Shown here piece after piece: positions 35,115-46,615 of a stretch of DNA of 64,000 bases. The notes beneath the pieces are model-generated. The model searched no databases, was not told the origin of the DNA, and saw only the letters and a program-made list of their open reading frames with translations. The stretch is from Knoxdaviesia capensis (taxonomy: Eukaryota; Ascomycota; Sordariomycetes; Microascales; Gondwanamycetaceae): positions 310,001 through 374,000 of the forward strand of contig LNGK01000001.1 of the NCBI GenBank assembly GCA_001510575.1, read 5' to 3'. A program made the translations under genes and the position numbers. Position 1 is the stretch's first letter. The number at the start of each line of letters is the position of its first letter.

Positions 35115-36894
35115 TTACAATGCTGGCCCGTCCCAGCCATCCCGGCGCAACCGCACAAACCACGCCTGCTTGTGAGGGAGAGCAATCTGCCTCTCCTTGT
35201 TGAATCCGTTTGCTTGCAAGTGGTTGATGAACCTGGGACGAGAAATGTAGTCAGTAAGGAGGACTTGAAGAAAAAAAGAAAGAGGAATCAAAAGGAACGT
35301 CAACATACCGCTCATTGTCTACCCGCGGCTCGAGACACACGCTCATGGTGCGGTTATCCGTGGTGAAGCAGAAATGCGCCAGACTCGACAGCCAAAGCGG
35401 CACTCTGCCGCGCGCCCACTCCTCGCCGACCAGGACGTGCAGGCCACGATCAAAGTCCTCCGCCGTGCCGCCGAGGTACTGGCCCACCAGGTCCTCCTTC
35501 AGCCAGTACAGAGTGAAGTATCCGAACGGCACGCCGTCCCACAGCGCAATTACGGGGAACGAGTGCTTGCACTCCACCGCCGCCGACAGGAAGTTGGGAG
35601 TGTAGTCGCCCCAGAACGCGGACACCCGCGGCTTGGCGAGCCACCGCTGCAGCAGCGCCGAGTCCGACATGGTGCTCAGCATGGCGGCCTCGGCCGGGTC
35701 GACCGCCGCCGGAGACGTCCCCGGCCCCACCGCGCCGAGGTACGCCACCGGCAGCGGCGAGAGCGACGCCACGCGGAACGCCAGGTACTGGCCGGCCGAC
35801 GGCACGTAGCGGCTGTAGAAGATCTCGCCCATGCGCGGCGGCTTCGGCCGCAGCGGGTGGCGGATGTTGTTGCTGATCACGTACAGCAGCGACGGCGGCG
35901 GGTAGTACGTCGGCAGGTACGACGTCGAGAAGAACGGCCCGATCGGGAAGCTCGGGCTGGTGACCAGCGTGGCGGGGATCGTGCCGCTCCCCTCCCGCAG
36001 CTCCAGCTCGCGCCGCAAGTTGGTCGGCGAGTTGGACCGGCTGTGCGAGAGGCGGCCGGCGCGCTCGGCATCGCCGGTGAACATGCCGCCGGGCGACGCC
36101 GGCCGCCCGGGCGCGTCCTGGATGCCGATGGCCGATGCGCGCACCGGCGACCCGGGCCGGCTGGGCGCCGGCGACCCCGGGAACGAGCCGGTGTGGCTGG
36201 TGGGCTGCAGGGTGAACAGGAACAGGCGCGCCGGCGTCTGCCAGAACATGCGGCGGGTGACGAACATGTGGTTGAACGCCGAGTCGGCGTCGGAGTCGTC
36301 CGCCGCCGAGTCGATCGCGGCGATCAGCCCCATCCGCTCCAGCTTCGGCAGCAGGCTGCGGCCGCGCAGCACGCCGTCACGGCGGATGTGCACACGCCAG
36401 TCGCCGCGCGGCCGGCCGGCCAGTGGTGTGCCGCTCGCTTCTGAGGTTCCCGGTGGCGGCGGCAGGTGCGAGTCCGGCTCGGGTTGGTGGAAGTACCAGT
36501 ACAGCGTGACCCACAGCATCATGGCCGTCTGGCGCGTGGGGCTTGCCGGGGGCTTGAATTCGGTGGCGGACGGCATCGACACCGATGATATAAACAGCGA
36601 GTCATGGCTGAGAGTCGGCTTCCGGTACGGCAGAATCTTCTGCGGAGGCCCGTCCGTGCCGGCGTCAGCAGCAGCGTCCAGACTCTCCGGGCCGTGGTTG
36701 GTGGCCACCGGGCTCGGCGACGGAGCGCGGGACGTTACCGGGTCCTGCTGGCTGGTGTTGATGACAATCGACCAGCCGATGGGGAACGCCGTGTGGTGAG
36801 TGGTCAGGTCATGGCTCTTGAAGAACAGGCCTGAGAATACCGGCGTCACCGTGAAGGTCTGGCCATCGGGAAGCCGCACAGTCTGGGGCGGCAT
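35115..36894 (-). CDS. Siderophore hydroxyornithine N-acyltransferase (SidL/SidF-like, GNAT)
   Basis: Two exons, 35309-36894 and 35115-35232, give 567 aa. The C-terminal domain (about 390-560) is the IucB/MbtK-type acetyltransferase fold: FWGDYTPNFL, WDGVPFGYFTLYWLKEDLVGQYL, GLHVLVGEE, and across the intron CLEPRVDNERF, then ALPHKQAWF. The N-terminal domain begins LPDGQTFTVTPVFSGLFFKS and contains TLSHDSLFISS and AMMLWVTLYWYFHQPEP. In this family the enzyme acylates N5-hydroxyornithine to give the hydroxamate units of ferrichrome- or fusarinine-type siderophores. SidL is the cytosolic acetyltransferase and SidF the peroxisomal anhydromevalonyl transferase. The C-terminus ends PAL, with no obvious PTS1, which favours SidL-like. 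An insert at about 225-310 is Pro/Ser/Gly-rich and looks disordered. No other siderophore genes lie next to it. Confidence 0.8.
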
Positions 36895-38190
36895 TGCGTC
36901 TGATGAACTGGAAGATGGAGTCGATTAACGAGGAGAGGGACCTCTATAGGCCGATTGGGTGTTGATATTACAGTGTAACACTAAGCAGCAGGTGCTCTGG
37001 AACAGAGAATACCGGCGCAAAGAATGTCAGGGGCACGCCGGGATAAGCTGGCAACGCCGAATTGTGTTAGTGCCGGCGGGAAGAGCGGACCATTCCGGAG
37101 AACATAGAGACGGGAGGAAAAGCTGGACGCGGAAATCGGGGGAGGCTATGGTGAGATCTCTGGCCACGGAATCAGCTGATGTCCAAGGGAAAGAAAAGGG
37201 GCAAAAACACGAGAGGGAAAATATGCATTTGAGAGAAAGAATCGAATGAGAACGAGTAAATTGTTTGTGTTGCATGAAAAAAGTCGCGGGGTTGAGGCGC
37301 CGATAAGATAAGAGAAACGCCAGACGGGGGAAATTTGCGGGGGTTTTTGGCATCGGCTGGATGCGATACGGGTTAGACCCTTAGACATCGCAAGTCACTC
37401 CATTTACATTGGCTGTCCGGATAGATGCATATAATCGAGACTGTAGCTGTTTGTTGAGTGTTACACCGGAAGCTTACACTACATATTTTCATGATTTCAT
37501 CTACTCAACGGACGGTGACTGCAGTACACCCACGCACATGCAGCACCAGGCATTTTGGCCAGAGTGTAAAACTCCTATTTATAGCTTGTTATCAAAGAAT
37601 GAGAAGGAATACAGAAAGAGACCCCGCCAAAAGAATTCAAAAAACAGAGTAAGATCTCTTTCCCCAGAAGAATTATGATAGGAAGAAGAAGCAGAAGTAA
37701 ATGAATAAACCCCGTTCCTCCCGGAACCAGATGTTGTATCCGGTCCGAACAACGCCGGGGTCTAAGTGCCAAACACCCAGCCGAAAATGCTGATTTTTAT
37801 GTGGTATGAGATAGTTTAGCACCAGACCAAAAGCAGATGGTATTGAGAGGAGGCCAAAGAAGAAGCAAGTAATGCAACGGAACCGTTGGAAAAAGACTGA
37901 ACGGGCTTAACAGAGCGTTAAGTGAGCCGGAACTACACAGTCCCATGAACTGATAACTCCATGGAACAGTTATGAATGCTGGCCCAGAGAAACAAGCGGC
38001 GTTTCCCCCTAGCCATGACAGCGGATTGTTTTCTCCCGGGAGGGGGAGGGCGGCTGCCAACGCCGTGAGGGTGCTGCGACCCGGGGGAGAGGGAGGACAT
38101 TCATGAAAACTTATAGAACAAAAGGAAAATATGTATGCTTTGCTTCCCAATACCAACCACTTCTCGCATCCGGTGCCGCAGCAGGCTGTG
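36895..38190. other. Gene-free spacer
   Basis: This is the promoter side of the siderophore gene (left, purine-rich on this strand) and the 3' side of the Trk pseudogene. Short open frames only. The region near 37620-37700 is A-rich. Confidence 0.5.
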
Positions 38191-39256
38191 TTATTCAGAC
38201 TTCGGGTTGGAGTCCGGGGCGGGGACCGCCTGTTGCGCCTGTACACCCACGACGTCTTGGGCGCTGCCGTCGAACACAGGCTTTCCTATCCACAGCGGGT
38301 GGTCGCTGTACTTGTCCGCGCTGCCGTGCTCTAGAGTTCCGGCGTTGGAGCCGGGGAGTGCGATGGCGCGGTCCAGGGCGTACGGCAGACCGCAGTGGCG
38401 ACCGCGGAGCATCGTGGCGCAGACGACCAGCTTTCCACAGGCGGTGAACTGGCCGCAGAGAGACGTCGTCACGGTCGGATGGCCAAGTGACAGTCCAACG
38501 TTACCACTAGAGAGAGGAGGCGGTATTAGTTAAGGGGAAAGATGCTTGAGGGAGAAGCAATCTTCAGAAAGGGGTCTACATACAAAGCGGAAGTGACTTC
38601 AAACAAGATGGCAAACATATTAGGGGCCTAGATTCCGTTGGCTTGCTCGTCAGTATGTCAAAACAGTTCTTCAAACTGGGGGATTTGGACATATGTACGT
38701 ACCGGGTTCTCACGATCGACAACCTTATCCGCCTCGGCGATGGCAATGGCAAAGGTTCCGAGGAAAATGTATCAAAAATCCAAGCTGAGCTGGTTGCGCA
38801 TGCGCGACATGACATAGCCAGTGCCCTTGGCCTCATCCAGGTTGCCCTGACACATATCGAGATTCGCGTTGCACTGGTGGAGAGACATACGCGACACAAG
38901 GGCGGATGAGGGTTAAGCCTTGATAAAGTTTGTTGCCATGAGCTGTGTTGCGCGGAGCAAGCACATCTATGCGCCGGAGCCAGAAAAGGACATGAGACAT
39001 ATCTTGAGCACCTCCAATGATCTGCGACCGTGGAGAAACAGACGCGATGTCAGACGAACACCCCGGCGGTAGAGTCACAAGAAGCGCCGCCCGACCTCGC
39101 GCGAGTCCACACGAGACGGGAGCCAAATGACAGCGGGATCCGAGACACATTCAAAAGCTTGATTTGCATTGGGTCTAGCCTCTCCATAGAACAACATCTC
39201 AGAAAAAAGAACAAGACACAACAGAAACAGAACACCTTCCCGCCGAGAGATTCCAA
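38191..39256 (-). pseudogene. TRK1: C-terminal remnant of a Trk-type potassium transporter
   Basis: Three exon-like blocks with intact splice sites remain: about 38703-38910, 38584-38627 and 38191-38506. Joined, they carry the Trk C-terminal signature: GTGYVMSRMRNQLS, YIFLGTFAIAIAEADKV, FAILFEVTSAFGNVGLSLGHP, SLCGQFTACGKLVVCA, MLRGRH, GLPYALDRAI. The residue between LDF and YIFLG, a conserved Trp in the family, is TGA here (38772-38774). Upstream, matches are weaker and change frame: FIKA-stop-P (compare the family's YISVxP) near 38920-38935, and STAGVFV near 39055 (compare the family's RTAGFSV). The N-terminal two thirds of a Trk protein is missing. The Trk family mediates high-affinity K+ uptake across the plasma membrane. 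I infer a 5'-truncated, decayed copy; a functional Trk presumably exists elsewhere. The last exon ends with a Ser/Pro-rich tail. Confidence 0.8.
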
Positions 39257-39544
39257 AAAGCGCTAGAAAGTCAGACATACGGACACCTCAACGCACTGAA
39301 ACAAAAAGACGAGAACAAGCAGAGGAGCTGCTATAACATGTGAAAACTAGAGAAAAAAAGGGACTGATGAATATCCGTAGAACGCACGTCGCATGATGCC
39401 GCTGGAGATGAACAGAGACCGCCGGCGCGCGGGGACCGGGGGTGGGAAGGGGCGTCAAGGGGGCGGAGGGTGAGGCGGCCGGACGGGCGGTGGAAGATGT
39501 CGCGGGGAAAGGCCCGACAGCCCAGACGACAGGCGCAATCCAGG

Positions 39545-39985
39545 CTAGCCCCGGCCCCCGTTGTAGTCCGCCCCGCCGGCGCGACGCAGGCGCAGCACGA
39601 TATCCCTCTCGTCGAGATCAGACCGATCGCTCGCATCGACCTGGATGCTGTGGTGCGCCAGCACCTTCTTGACCTCGCCGCTCTCGATGCTGACGCGCGC
39701 CTTGCGCATGACGCGCGTGGCGCCGCCGATCCACACCACCAGGATGAACTTGATGCGCGTGCTCTCCGAGTCGTTCGCGTACTCGACCCGCACGTACGCG
39801 TACTGCACCTGGCTGTCGTCCAGCTCGCCCGCCAGCTCCGCCAGCCCGCCGCTGCCGGTCTTCGCCAGCGCCAGCCGGTGGCCCCCGCCCTCCGCGTTGC
39901 CGATCAGCAGCCAGTTCGCCGGCTCCTTGTCCGACCGCACCGCCTCGTACGCCGCCGAGATCTCGGGGGAGTCTAGGCCGGACAT
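39545..39985 (-). CDS. Coactosin-like ADF-homology protein
   Basis: A single-exon 146-aa frame starting MSGLDSPEI at 39985. The whole protein is one ADF-H domain: YEAVRSDKEPANWLL near the N-terminus, the YVRVEY strand, KFILVVWIG in the middle, then VMRKARVSI and a C-terminal LRLRRAGGADY. Coactosin binds F-actin and interferes with capping in the cytoplasm. Length and the C-terminal GGADYN match fungal coactosins closely. No intron is needed. The 5' leader contains a GT dinucleotide repeat. Confidence 0.9.
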   Translation of the reverse strand: MSGLDSPEISAAYEAVRSDKEPANWLLIGNAEGGGHRLALAKTGSGGLAELAGELDDSQVQYAYVRVEYANDSESTRIKFILVVWIGGATRVMRKARVSIESGEVKKVLAHHSIQVDASDRSDLDERDIVLRLRRAGGADYNGGRG

Positions 39986-39999
39986 CCTGTGTGCGGGCG

Positions 40000-40027
40000 T
40001 GTGTGTGCGTGTGTGTGTGTGTGTGTC
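40000..40027. repeat. GT microsatellite
   Basis: A nearly perfect GT repeat of about 28 bases lies in the 5' leader of the coactosin gene, some 15-40 bases upstream of its ATG. Confidence 0.85.
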
Positions 40028-43000
40028 GAGGGTGTGTGTGAAGGACGAAGAGAGGGAAAATAGTGAGGAGGGGGAAAAGCTCGGCTTTGGCCCCGGGCCG
40101 TCTGCGTGGGTGGTACAGAGTATGTGCTGGAGGTCGGACAATCCGCGTCGAAGTACTCTCCCGCAAGCAACAACAGCGTCTTTCTCGTGCGACTTTTCTT
40201 CGTCTGATTCGATGCGTCAGTTTCGCACAAAACCCAGGAAGATCCGGAACGGTGAGCGGAGAAAAAAGCAAGGGAAAAAAGGGGGGACACCTCCAATGTG
40301 GGGGGAGAATTGGCGGGGCGGGCAGGAAGTGTGAAGCCAAGCACCAGGAACCAGAAAAAGGCGACGAATACACACAACTCCAACGAAGCCGAAAAAAGGT
40401 CCAAAAATTAGATATCACCACCAATGTGTAAGAAGCGTAGGAATCTAAACGACGAAGATACCAAAGGCCGGATCGCGTGCTCTAAACCGCCGAAGTATTG
40501 CTAGGCGGGTAAAACGCCGTTACGCTGGAAATAGAGGGGCCAAGGGGGGAGCACAAAACACCACCAGAACGAAGACGCAGGAAACGCACAGTGACGTCGA
40601 TCGCCGGTGCGCATCCAGACTTTTGGCCGGTCGTTTCTCCGTCCTGTATAGCTACAATGAAGACATTGGATTTCACTGTTGCAGAGAAAAAGGAAAAAAA
40701 AAGGACGACAAAAAAAAAGAGTAAAAAGTTAAAAAAAGAAAGAAAAACCCAGGCACGGCTGCCACCAACAAACCCCCAACACCTGGCAAACACTCAACTG
40801 CCACTCTCTACGTTGTACCATCCCTAAGCAGCACACGCATCTCGCCGTGTGTGCTCAAAGTGCCCTGTGTCGACCCATCTGCCCGTTCACGATAGGCACC
40901 CGCGCTCAACACGTCCGAGGGCGTGATCTCCAGCGCATGAAGACGCCATGGCACTGTCGTCGGCGATCGCAGATACCAGTGGTCACAGCCGGACGGATGC
41001 TAGGCCAGACGTGGAGTAGACCGGGGATTCAAATGCCGTGGTTGTGCAGACGTCAGCGTTGAAGTTGTCCGCAAGATCCCGTCAGATGTTGTAGGGCTAT
41101 ACCCCATCACACCCTAACTCAGAACAGCGAACCCTAATTCTGGACACTTTCGCTAACTCCCTAGTCTAGTCCAAGTCTTCTTCTCTGGACCTGGATCTCG
41201 AACGACACACGGAGACACGCACTCTCAACCCCTATGTGGAACTAATCGAACAGCAGAGAAAAGTCACGGAGGAGGAGGACTGCGTGCCTATGCACACTCT
41301 ACTCCCCAAGCTTCGACCAGGTCCTGGTCCTGCTGCTTCCTCGTCTGCCTGCCCCCCACCTTCGCGACATTACAGGCCGAGGCCAAGCACCAGGAGGCGT
41401 TCGACGATACCTTCAAATTTCAAGTTAGACCATCCGCCGCTCCATGTAACCACTAACATGTATGTATGCGGAGATATACGCAGCTGCAGCACCTGCACAT
41501 ACTCGTCCTGGGGCATGCATGTATGATATCCTGGAACGAGGCTGAAAGACGACGGGGCCTGAGCTTTGTAGGTACTGCGGCATTGAGCTTTGTGACCTTT
41601 TAGAGGTTAGAGGGCAGTCTGGGAAGGAGAGATTTCATTCCTGCACGAGTGAGCACGCTCCATCGGAAAGGGGACGACTGTCGGACGCCGCCAGGCCGGC
41701 GGACGGCTCCTGGCCGGGACAAAGTATGCAGGGGAGAGGGCAGAGGTGACGAAAAGAACGACGGTTATGGTATGAGCTAGAGCTCGCTTGCGGTAGTATA
41801 AGCGAAGTGTGAGTATACGCACACCACGAGCATATCCGTCGACGGCCGGGAATATCACTTCCCTCAGAGCCGTTCCTGTCCCCGTTCCTGGAGCGACGTA
41901 AGTGGGATGCTGTACTGGTGTAACGGGTCCAATCTCTCGGGACATGACTTTGGAATATCCAGGACCACATGATGAACTGATTAATGGGCCATATAATATT
42001 GTCTGCCACCACATCTTGACACATAGAATCGAGCAGCAGAGATGACTACCCACTGGTGACCGGAAGACACCATTCTAGAACGAGAGCGAATCACCGAGAA
42101 AAAAAAAGAAATCGATACAAGAATAGAAGCCACGCAGGCACTCACAGACGCTGGTGTTCGCAAGATGGCTGGCGAACAGACATGCCGAATTTTACGTAAA
42201 GAAGACAAGAGAAGAGAAGAAAGAAAAAAACGTGGTGTCTGGGAACTACCGGGTCCCCTGGAAAGCGGATTCGAGGTCGGAGAAGCACAGGCCCAGGAGG
42301 TGCAGAGAACACCAGGCTCAACATCAAAGTGACAAAGTGAGTGGTGAACGAGAAACTCTGAGGAGAGAAGAAGAGAGGTGTGAGTGGGAATATCAAAGTC
42401 TCCACCCACCAGCCGCTCTGGGGCTCTTCCAAGTGCTTTGATTCTGTTACAGGGCTGTGCGGGGCCCTGCCTATGCGACTCAACGACGTGCGTGGCCCGG
42501 CCTCGCTTGCTGATTGGCCCGAGGCCCGGGGCAAGTTGACACGAACACATTGGTTCGACAGAGAAGGGAAAAAGGCGTTAATCGCTAATTCATTATAGGA
42601 GCCGGCCGACCTGGTAAGATCACAGCTTGAAAAGCGCATCAAAAAATCGCCATTTTTGTTTTCTGAACGTGCTCTTATGTCCGTTATAACCTGTGTCTCG
42701 AGACGCGACTCGACGTTAGCGAACAGGACTGATAACCCCGGCAAACGACAGCCACGACGAGAGGTTACAACTGAAACGGTGCTCTCCCGCAGAGATGCGA
42801 CTGTGTTAGTCGCAGATGTCCAGCGCGAACGCACCCATGCCCTGTTCAGGCACCTGGATGGGGTGACGACAGCACTTCCCGGAGTACGGACCACCAGAGT
42901 GACAGCCCGGCCGTGGGCAAGCGACCAGAGGAGAGAGCCTTTTCGCGCCATGATCTTTCTCCGAGGGCCAGTGGTGAAGAAGGGCGAGCCGTAGCCGATT

Positions 43001-43573
43001 TTGAATTGGTAGGTTGTCACCCCGTAAGTCCATGGACAGCCGACACCGAGAGACCAGATATCGGATCCGGGATATGCAAAGAGTCGCCGGCCGGCAGTCG
43101 AGATAGCAGAGCGGCGTATGTACAGGACTGAAGCCGGCGGAATCCTCCCGGACACTATAAACCATCTTGTTGTCCACACATCAAAGTACTGGGACTATCG
43201 TGTGAAGCTGTCGCTTGGGTGAAGCTGTTCCCACTTCTTCCGCGACGTCCAGAGCCGTGTTGAGGAGGTTGAGTTTGCAGGGGACACAAGCCCTGCAGCG
43301 CTTGCTGCACGTAAGTGAGCACAAAGAGACATTCAAGGGACCAGGCCAGGCCCAGACGCAGACCCGGGGGGCGATCGATTTTCTCTCTCGTCCTCACTTT
43401 GTTTAGGGAGAAAAAGCACAGTTCATCTTCCGCCTCGTTCGCCGATGTTACCTTTCTCTTTGCCTTCCTCCTCCCGCTCCTCCTCATCCTCACCAGCCAC
43501 GATATTCGCCAATGCTGGCTGGGGGGGGGGGAAGGAGGGGGGCAAGGGGGGTCGATTAAAAGAACAAAAAAAG

Positions 43574-43604
<31 letters not shown>
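43574..43604. repeat. Poly-A tract
   Basis: About 31 consecutive As follow a GA-rich stretch. It could be a retroposition tail, but no target-site duplication or retroelement sequence is recognised beside it. Confidence 0.85.
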
Positions 43605-43609
<5 letters not shown>

Positions 43610-43757
43610 ATAAGTACCCCGGCTATGCATCTGCCATACAGAGTGTACTCCATCCCTCCAGGACTGACATTGGCCCGAATCGCCGAGCATGCTGGAGGTT
43701 CCCCACCGACGCCCAGATTGGAAGTTGAACTGTGGGAAAAACGACACGGGAAAGAGC

Positions 43758-43760
<3 letters not shown>

Positions 43761-43791
<31 letters not shown>
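43761..43791. repeat. CT microsatellite
   Basis: A pure CT run of about 31 bases in the gene-free region. Confidence 0.9.
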
Positions 43792-43794
<3 letters not shown>

Positions 43795-44312
43795 AACTTT
43801 TTGCTGGCTCCTGCATTTTCGTCTCTGTCACTGCCAAGTCTGGGCTTGCCTCCTTTGAGAATGCCCTATACGTGAATCTTGCACCTTTATTACATTCCTT
43901 TCTCTCGATGTGCACACCAGCTATACGGTCGAGGCCATTCTGCTTAAGTGCCGGCAAGCTGCAGGTGGACACAGACGGCATTTGCTCTCGTACTCCCGTT
44001 AAAGCCCCCGACAGCCGCCCAGGAGACCCCAGGCGTAAAGTAGCGGGCCCCGATTTCATCGTTTGAACCCATGTTCGCCAGGCCTGTGTCGTCGGGCGTT
44101 GGCTTTCTTTTTGCTTTCTTTCTCTCTTGGCCTTGTCTGGCCGCCACACCCCCAAACGGCGACATCGGGTTGGCTGGAAATCGGGTGGACCTTGAGCTAA
44201 ATGTCCGGAATTGTGGAAGGCGGACATTGAAAATCAACTTTATTTTATCTTATATCCACGAAATAGTGTGTGTGTGTGTACGAGCAGAGGACGGCTATTC
44301 TCGTCTTTGGCG

Positions 44313-44315
<3 letters not shown>

Positions 44316-44359
<44 letters not shown>
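44316..44359. repeat. CT microsatellite
   Basis: The longest dinucleotide tract in the window, about 44 bases of CT, flanked on the left by a short GT run at about 44267-44278. Confidence 0.9.
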
Positions 44360-44361
<2 letters not shown>

Positions 44362-46615
44362 GGCTGTGTGTTGTGCGTGCCGAAAACACCCGCCTCGGTA
44401 GACATCCGCCAGACACACCGGGACGGACCTCCTCCGCACGAAATGCAATTTGCAATCTGTAACCCCTCGGCTGCTTCCCTCGGTCGGCCAAATTGATCTT
44501 GGGCGGTGGCAACCCACGCATATCGACAGCAAAAAGGGTGTGACAGACAATTTGCAATACTCCCCACAACCATGACTCTCACAACCGTTGCTTGCCCGTG
44601 CTGTCCACTTTTTGGCATCATCCCCTGATTTCTGATTGCTGCCGTGCCTCTGTCGTCGTCGGTTCCCCTTGTATCCTGGAGGTGGGACAACAAGTCGAAC
44701 ACACCCAAGATTATATTTTACACTTCGGGGTTTACTGCGGTATTATTGCCCTCAGCTCGTGTTTCTTGCTTTTCCTCCGGGAATCCCGCCGGAATCCGCA
44801 CTCCTGGGTCGCCGACCTTGTTCTGCCATATATCGTTCGAAATATATGCTGGGGGGAATGCAACTCCCAGACTCCAGACTGTGACAGTCCTTCACCTCTT
44901 CTTCTTCCTCGATCCATCCTACGCTCAACGAGATCTTGCCTGTCCAATAACGTGAGTGTTGTCGATGCACGCCCTTTGTTCTTCTGCCCAGGACCTGGAA
45001 TAAGCGAAGCGAGCATGATCAGGGGGAGCACATGTAATATTGCGATCTTCGCGAGACGTGATATGCAGCCGAACTTCGACATACTATCCCTACACCGGGC
45101 TACAGGTCACAGTGGGAACTTTGCTCCTTGACAGCTGGCACAATTTGTTGTTCTCTATTTCTTTTTTTTTTCTTTTTTCCCCTTCCTTGAACAGAAACCC
45201 TCTTTCCTTTTTTCTCTCACCCCATCACCACGCCGTTCCTTCCAATGTTACTCACACCACACCCACACCCACCCACACCCTTCTTCTTCTCCCTGCCGCC
45301 CCCCGTTCTTGTGCCTGACCTGCGGTGCCTTCCTTCTCCTTGCCTCTGTCCTGCCCAAGGCGCCTTCCCTCTCGCCATCGTTCCTGCACTGCGACCGATT
45401 CCAGCTGTCTCCTTCCGTCTCAGTCTCTCTATATCTCTCCCGCTCTTGCTGTCTCTCACCGGCTCCTTCCTCGAGCTTCTAGCTTCGTGTTTCACCTCCA
45501 ATCTGCTGACCAACAGTACCTCCAGAGCTCCTTCTCTCAACATCTAAGTGAAAACGCCTCTTTCCTCCTCTTTACTACCGTTCCACCCCCAAAACGTGGT
45601 GCCATCTTGCGGTTTCTAATCCCACTGCCCAGCCCGGAAGGGACCACCCTCCACCACCTCCTGCCCCCCCAGACTCTGCAGCTTCCGTTTTGTCGGTAAG
45701 GCCCATCCTGGTCGAGACTTCCTTGGCCCCGTCGAGCCTTCCCGGTCGTCCCTGCTTCGTTATTTATTATTTAATTCCTGTATTTCTCCGCCTTTGCCGT
45801 CCCATATATGCACATAGTACCACGCATCCTTCTCCATAAGCACGGAAATCCTCGACGATCGTTTTCTTGCCTTCCTTTGTCCCTGCTTTTCATCTTCACA
45901 TTCCTTAAACTCTTACTTAATCACCGCCTCGTCCTCTCCCTCCCTTTCCGTCCTATCTTGATTCCATTCCTCCCTCGTCCTTTATATCGCTCTCTCTCCC
46001 GCCCTCTCACTCACTTTCATCTGGACCGTCATCAATCCCCCCTTCCTCGTCACCTCCGCCTTTCCGTGCCGTGTCTCACACATCTCCGCCTCGAAATCGG
46101 TGTCTCGGATGCAATAGTGTCGATATATCGGTGAAGACACTTGCTTGGGCGTTGAGAAGCTGTCTCTCCTGCTCACGACTTGGTCTTGCTTATTTACCTT
46201 ATCTCCAACCTGCGCAAATATACGACTTGCTTCGGCCTCGTTCTCTCGCCATCACGGCTGACCACACAACGACACGGCTGTTTTTCTTCCTCATCTCTTC
46301 CTCGTTGAAATCACCCATCCGTCATGTCTTCTTTCTCTTCTACTCAGTGGCCCAATCGCCTGCTGAAAACTGCATAGTCGCTCCCACCTCGACCTAGCCC
46401 TTTTCGCCCTGGTATTGAATAAACTCCTCATTTTAGGGTTCTCGTTCCAAGCAACTACCGTCTATTATCATATTTCTGCATTTTGTTGTGTTCTGTTTTG
46501 CTGGCGGCTCACTCTTTTCCCGGTGGCGGGTCTTTCACCGCCAATCGACCGATCTTGATATCTCCTACCACCTCCTTACATTCACATCCCGTCGTGGATT
46601 GTATTTCCTCAAGAT

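Larger units (their letters stand above)
39986..46615. other. 6.6-kb gene-free region ending in a pyrimidine-rich leader
   Basis: No conserved protein, tRNA or transposon was recognised. The part at 42142-43179 contains a 345-codon frame on the minus strand without domain or codon bias. Simple repeats are frequent: poly-G at 43519-43530, poly-A at 43574-43604, CT repeats at 43761-43791 and 44316-44359. From about 45130 to 46615 the plus strand is strongly C/T-rich, as expected for the promoter and long 5' leader of the phosphate transporter at 46616. Confidence 0.5.

Noticed and set aside
42142..43179. A 345-codon minus-strand frame
   Set aside because: No recognisable motif, amino-acid composition like random translation, no GC3 bias as in the real genes.
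43574..43604. Poly-A run as the tail of a LINE or processed pseudogene
   Set aside because: No reverse transcriptase, no gene copy and no target-site duplication could be seen on either side.
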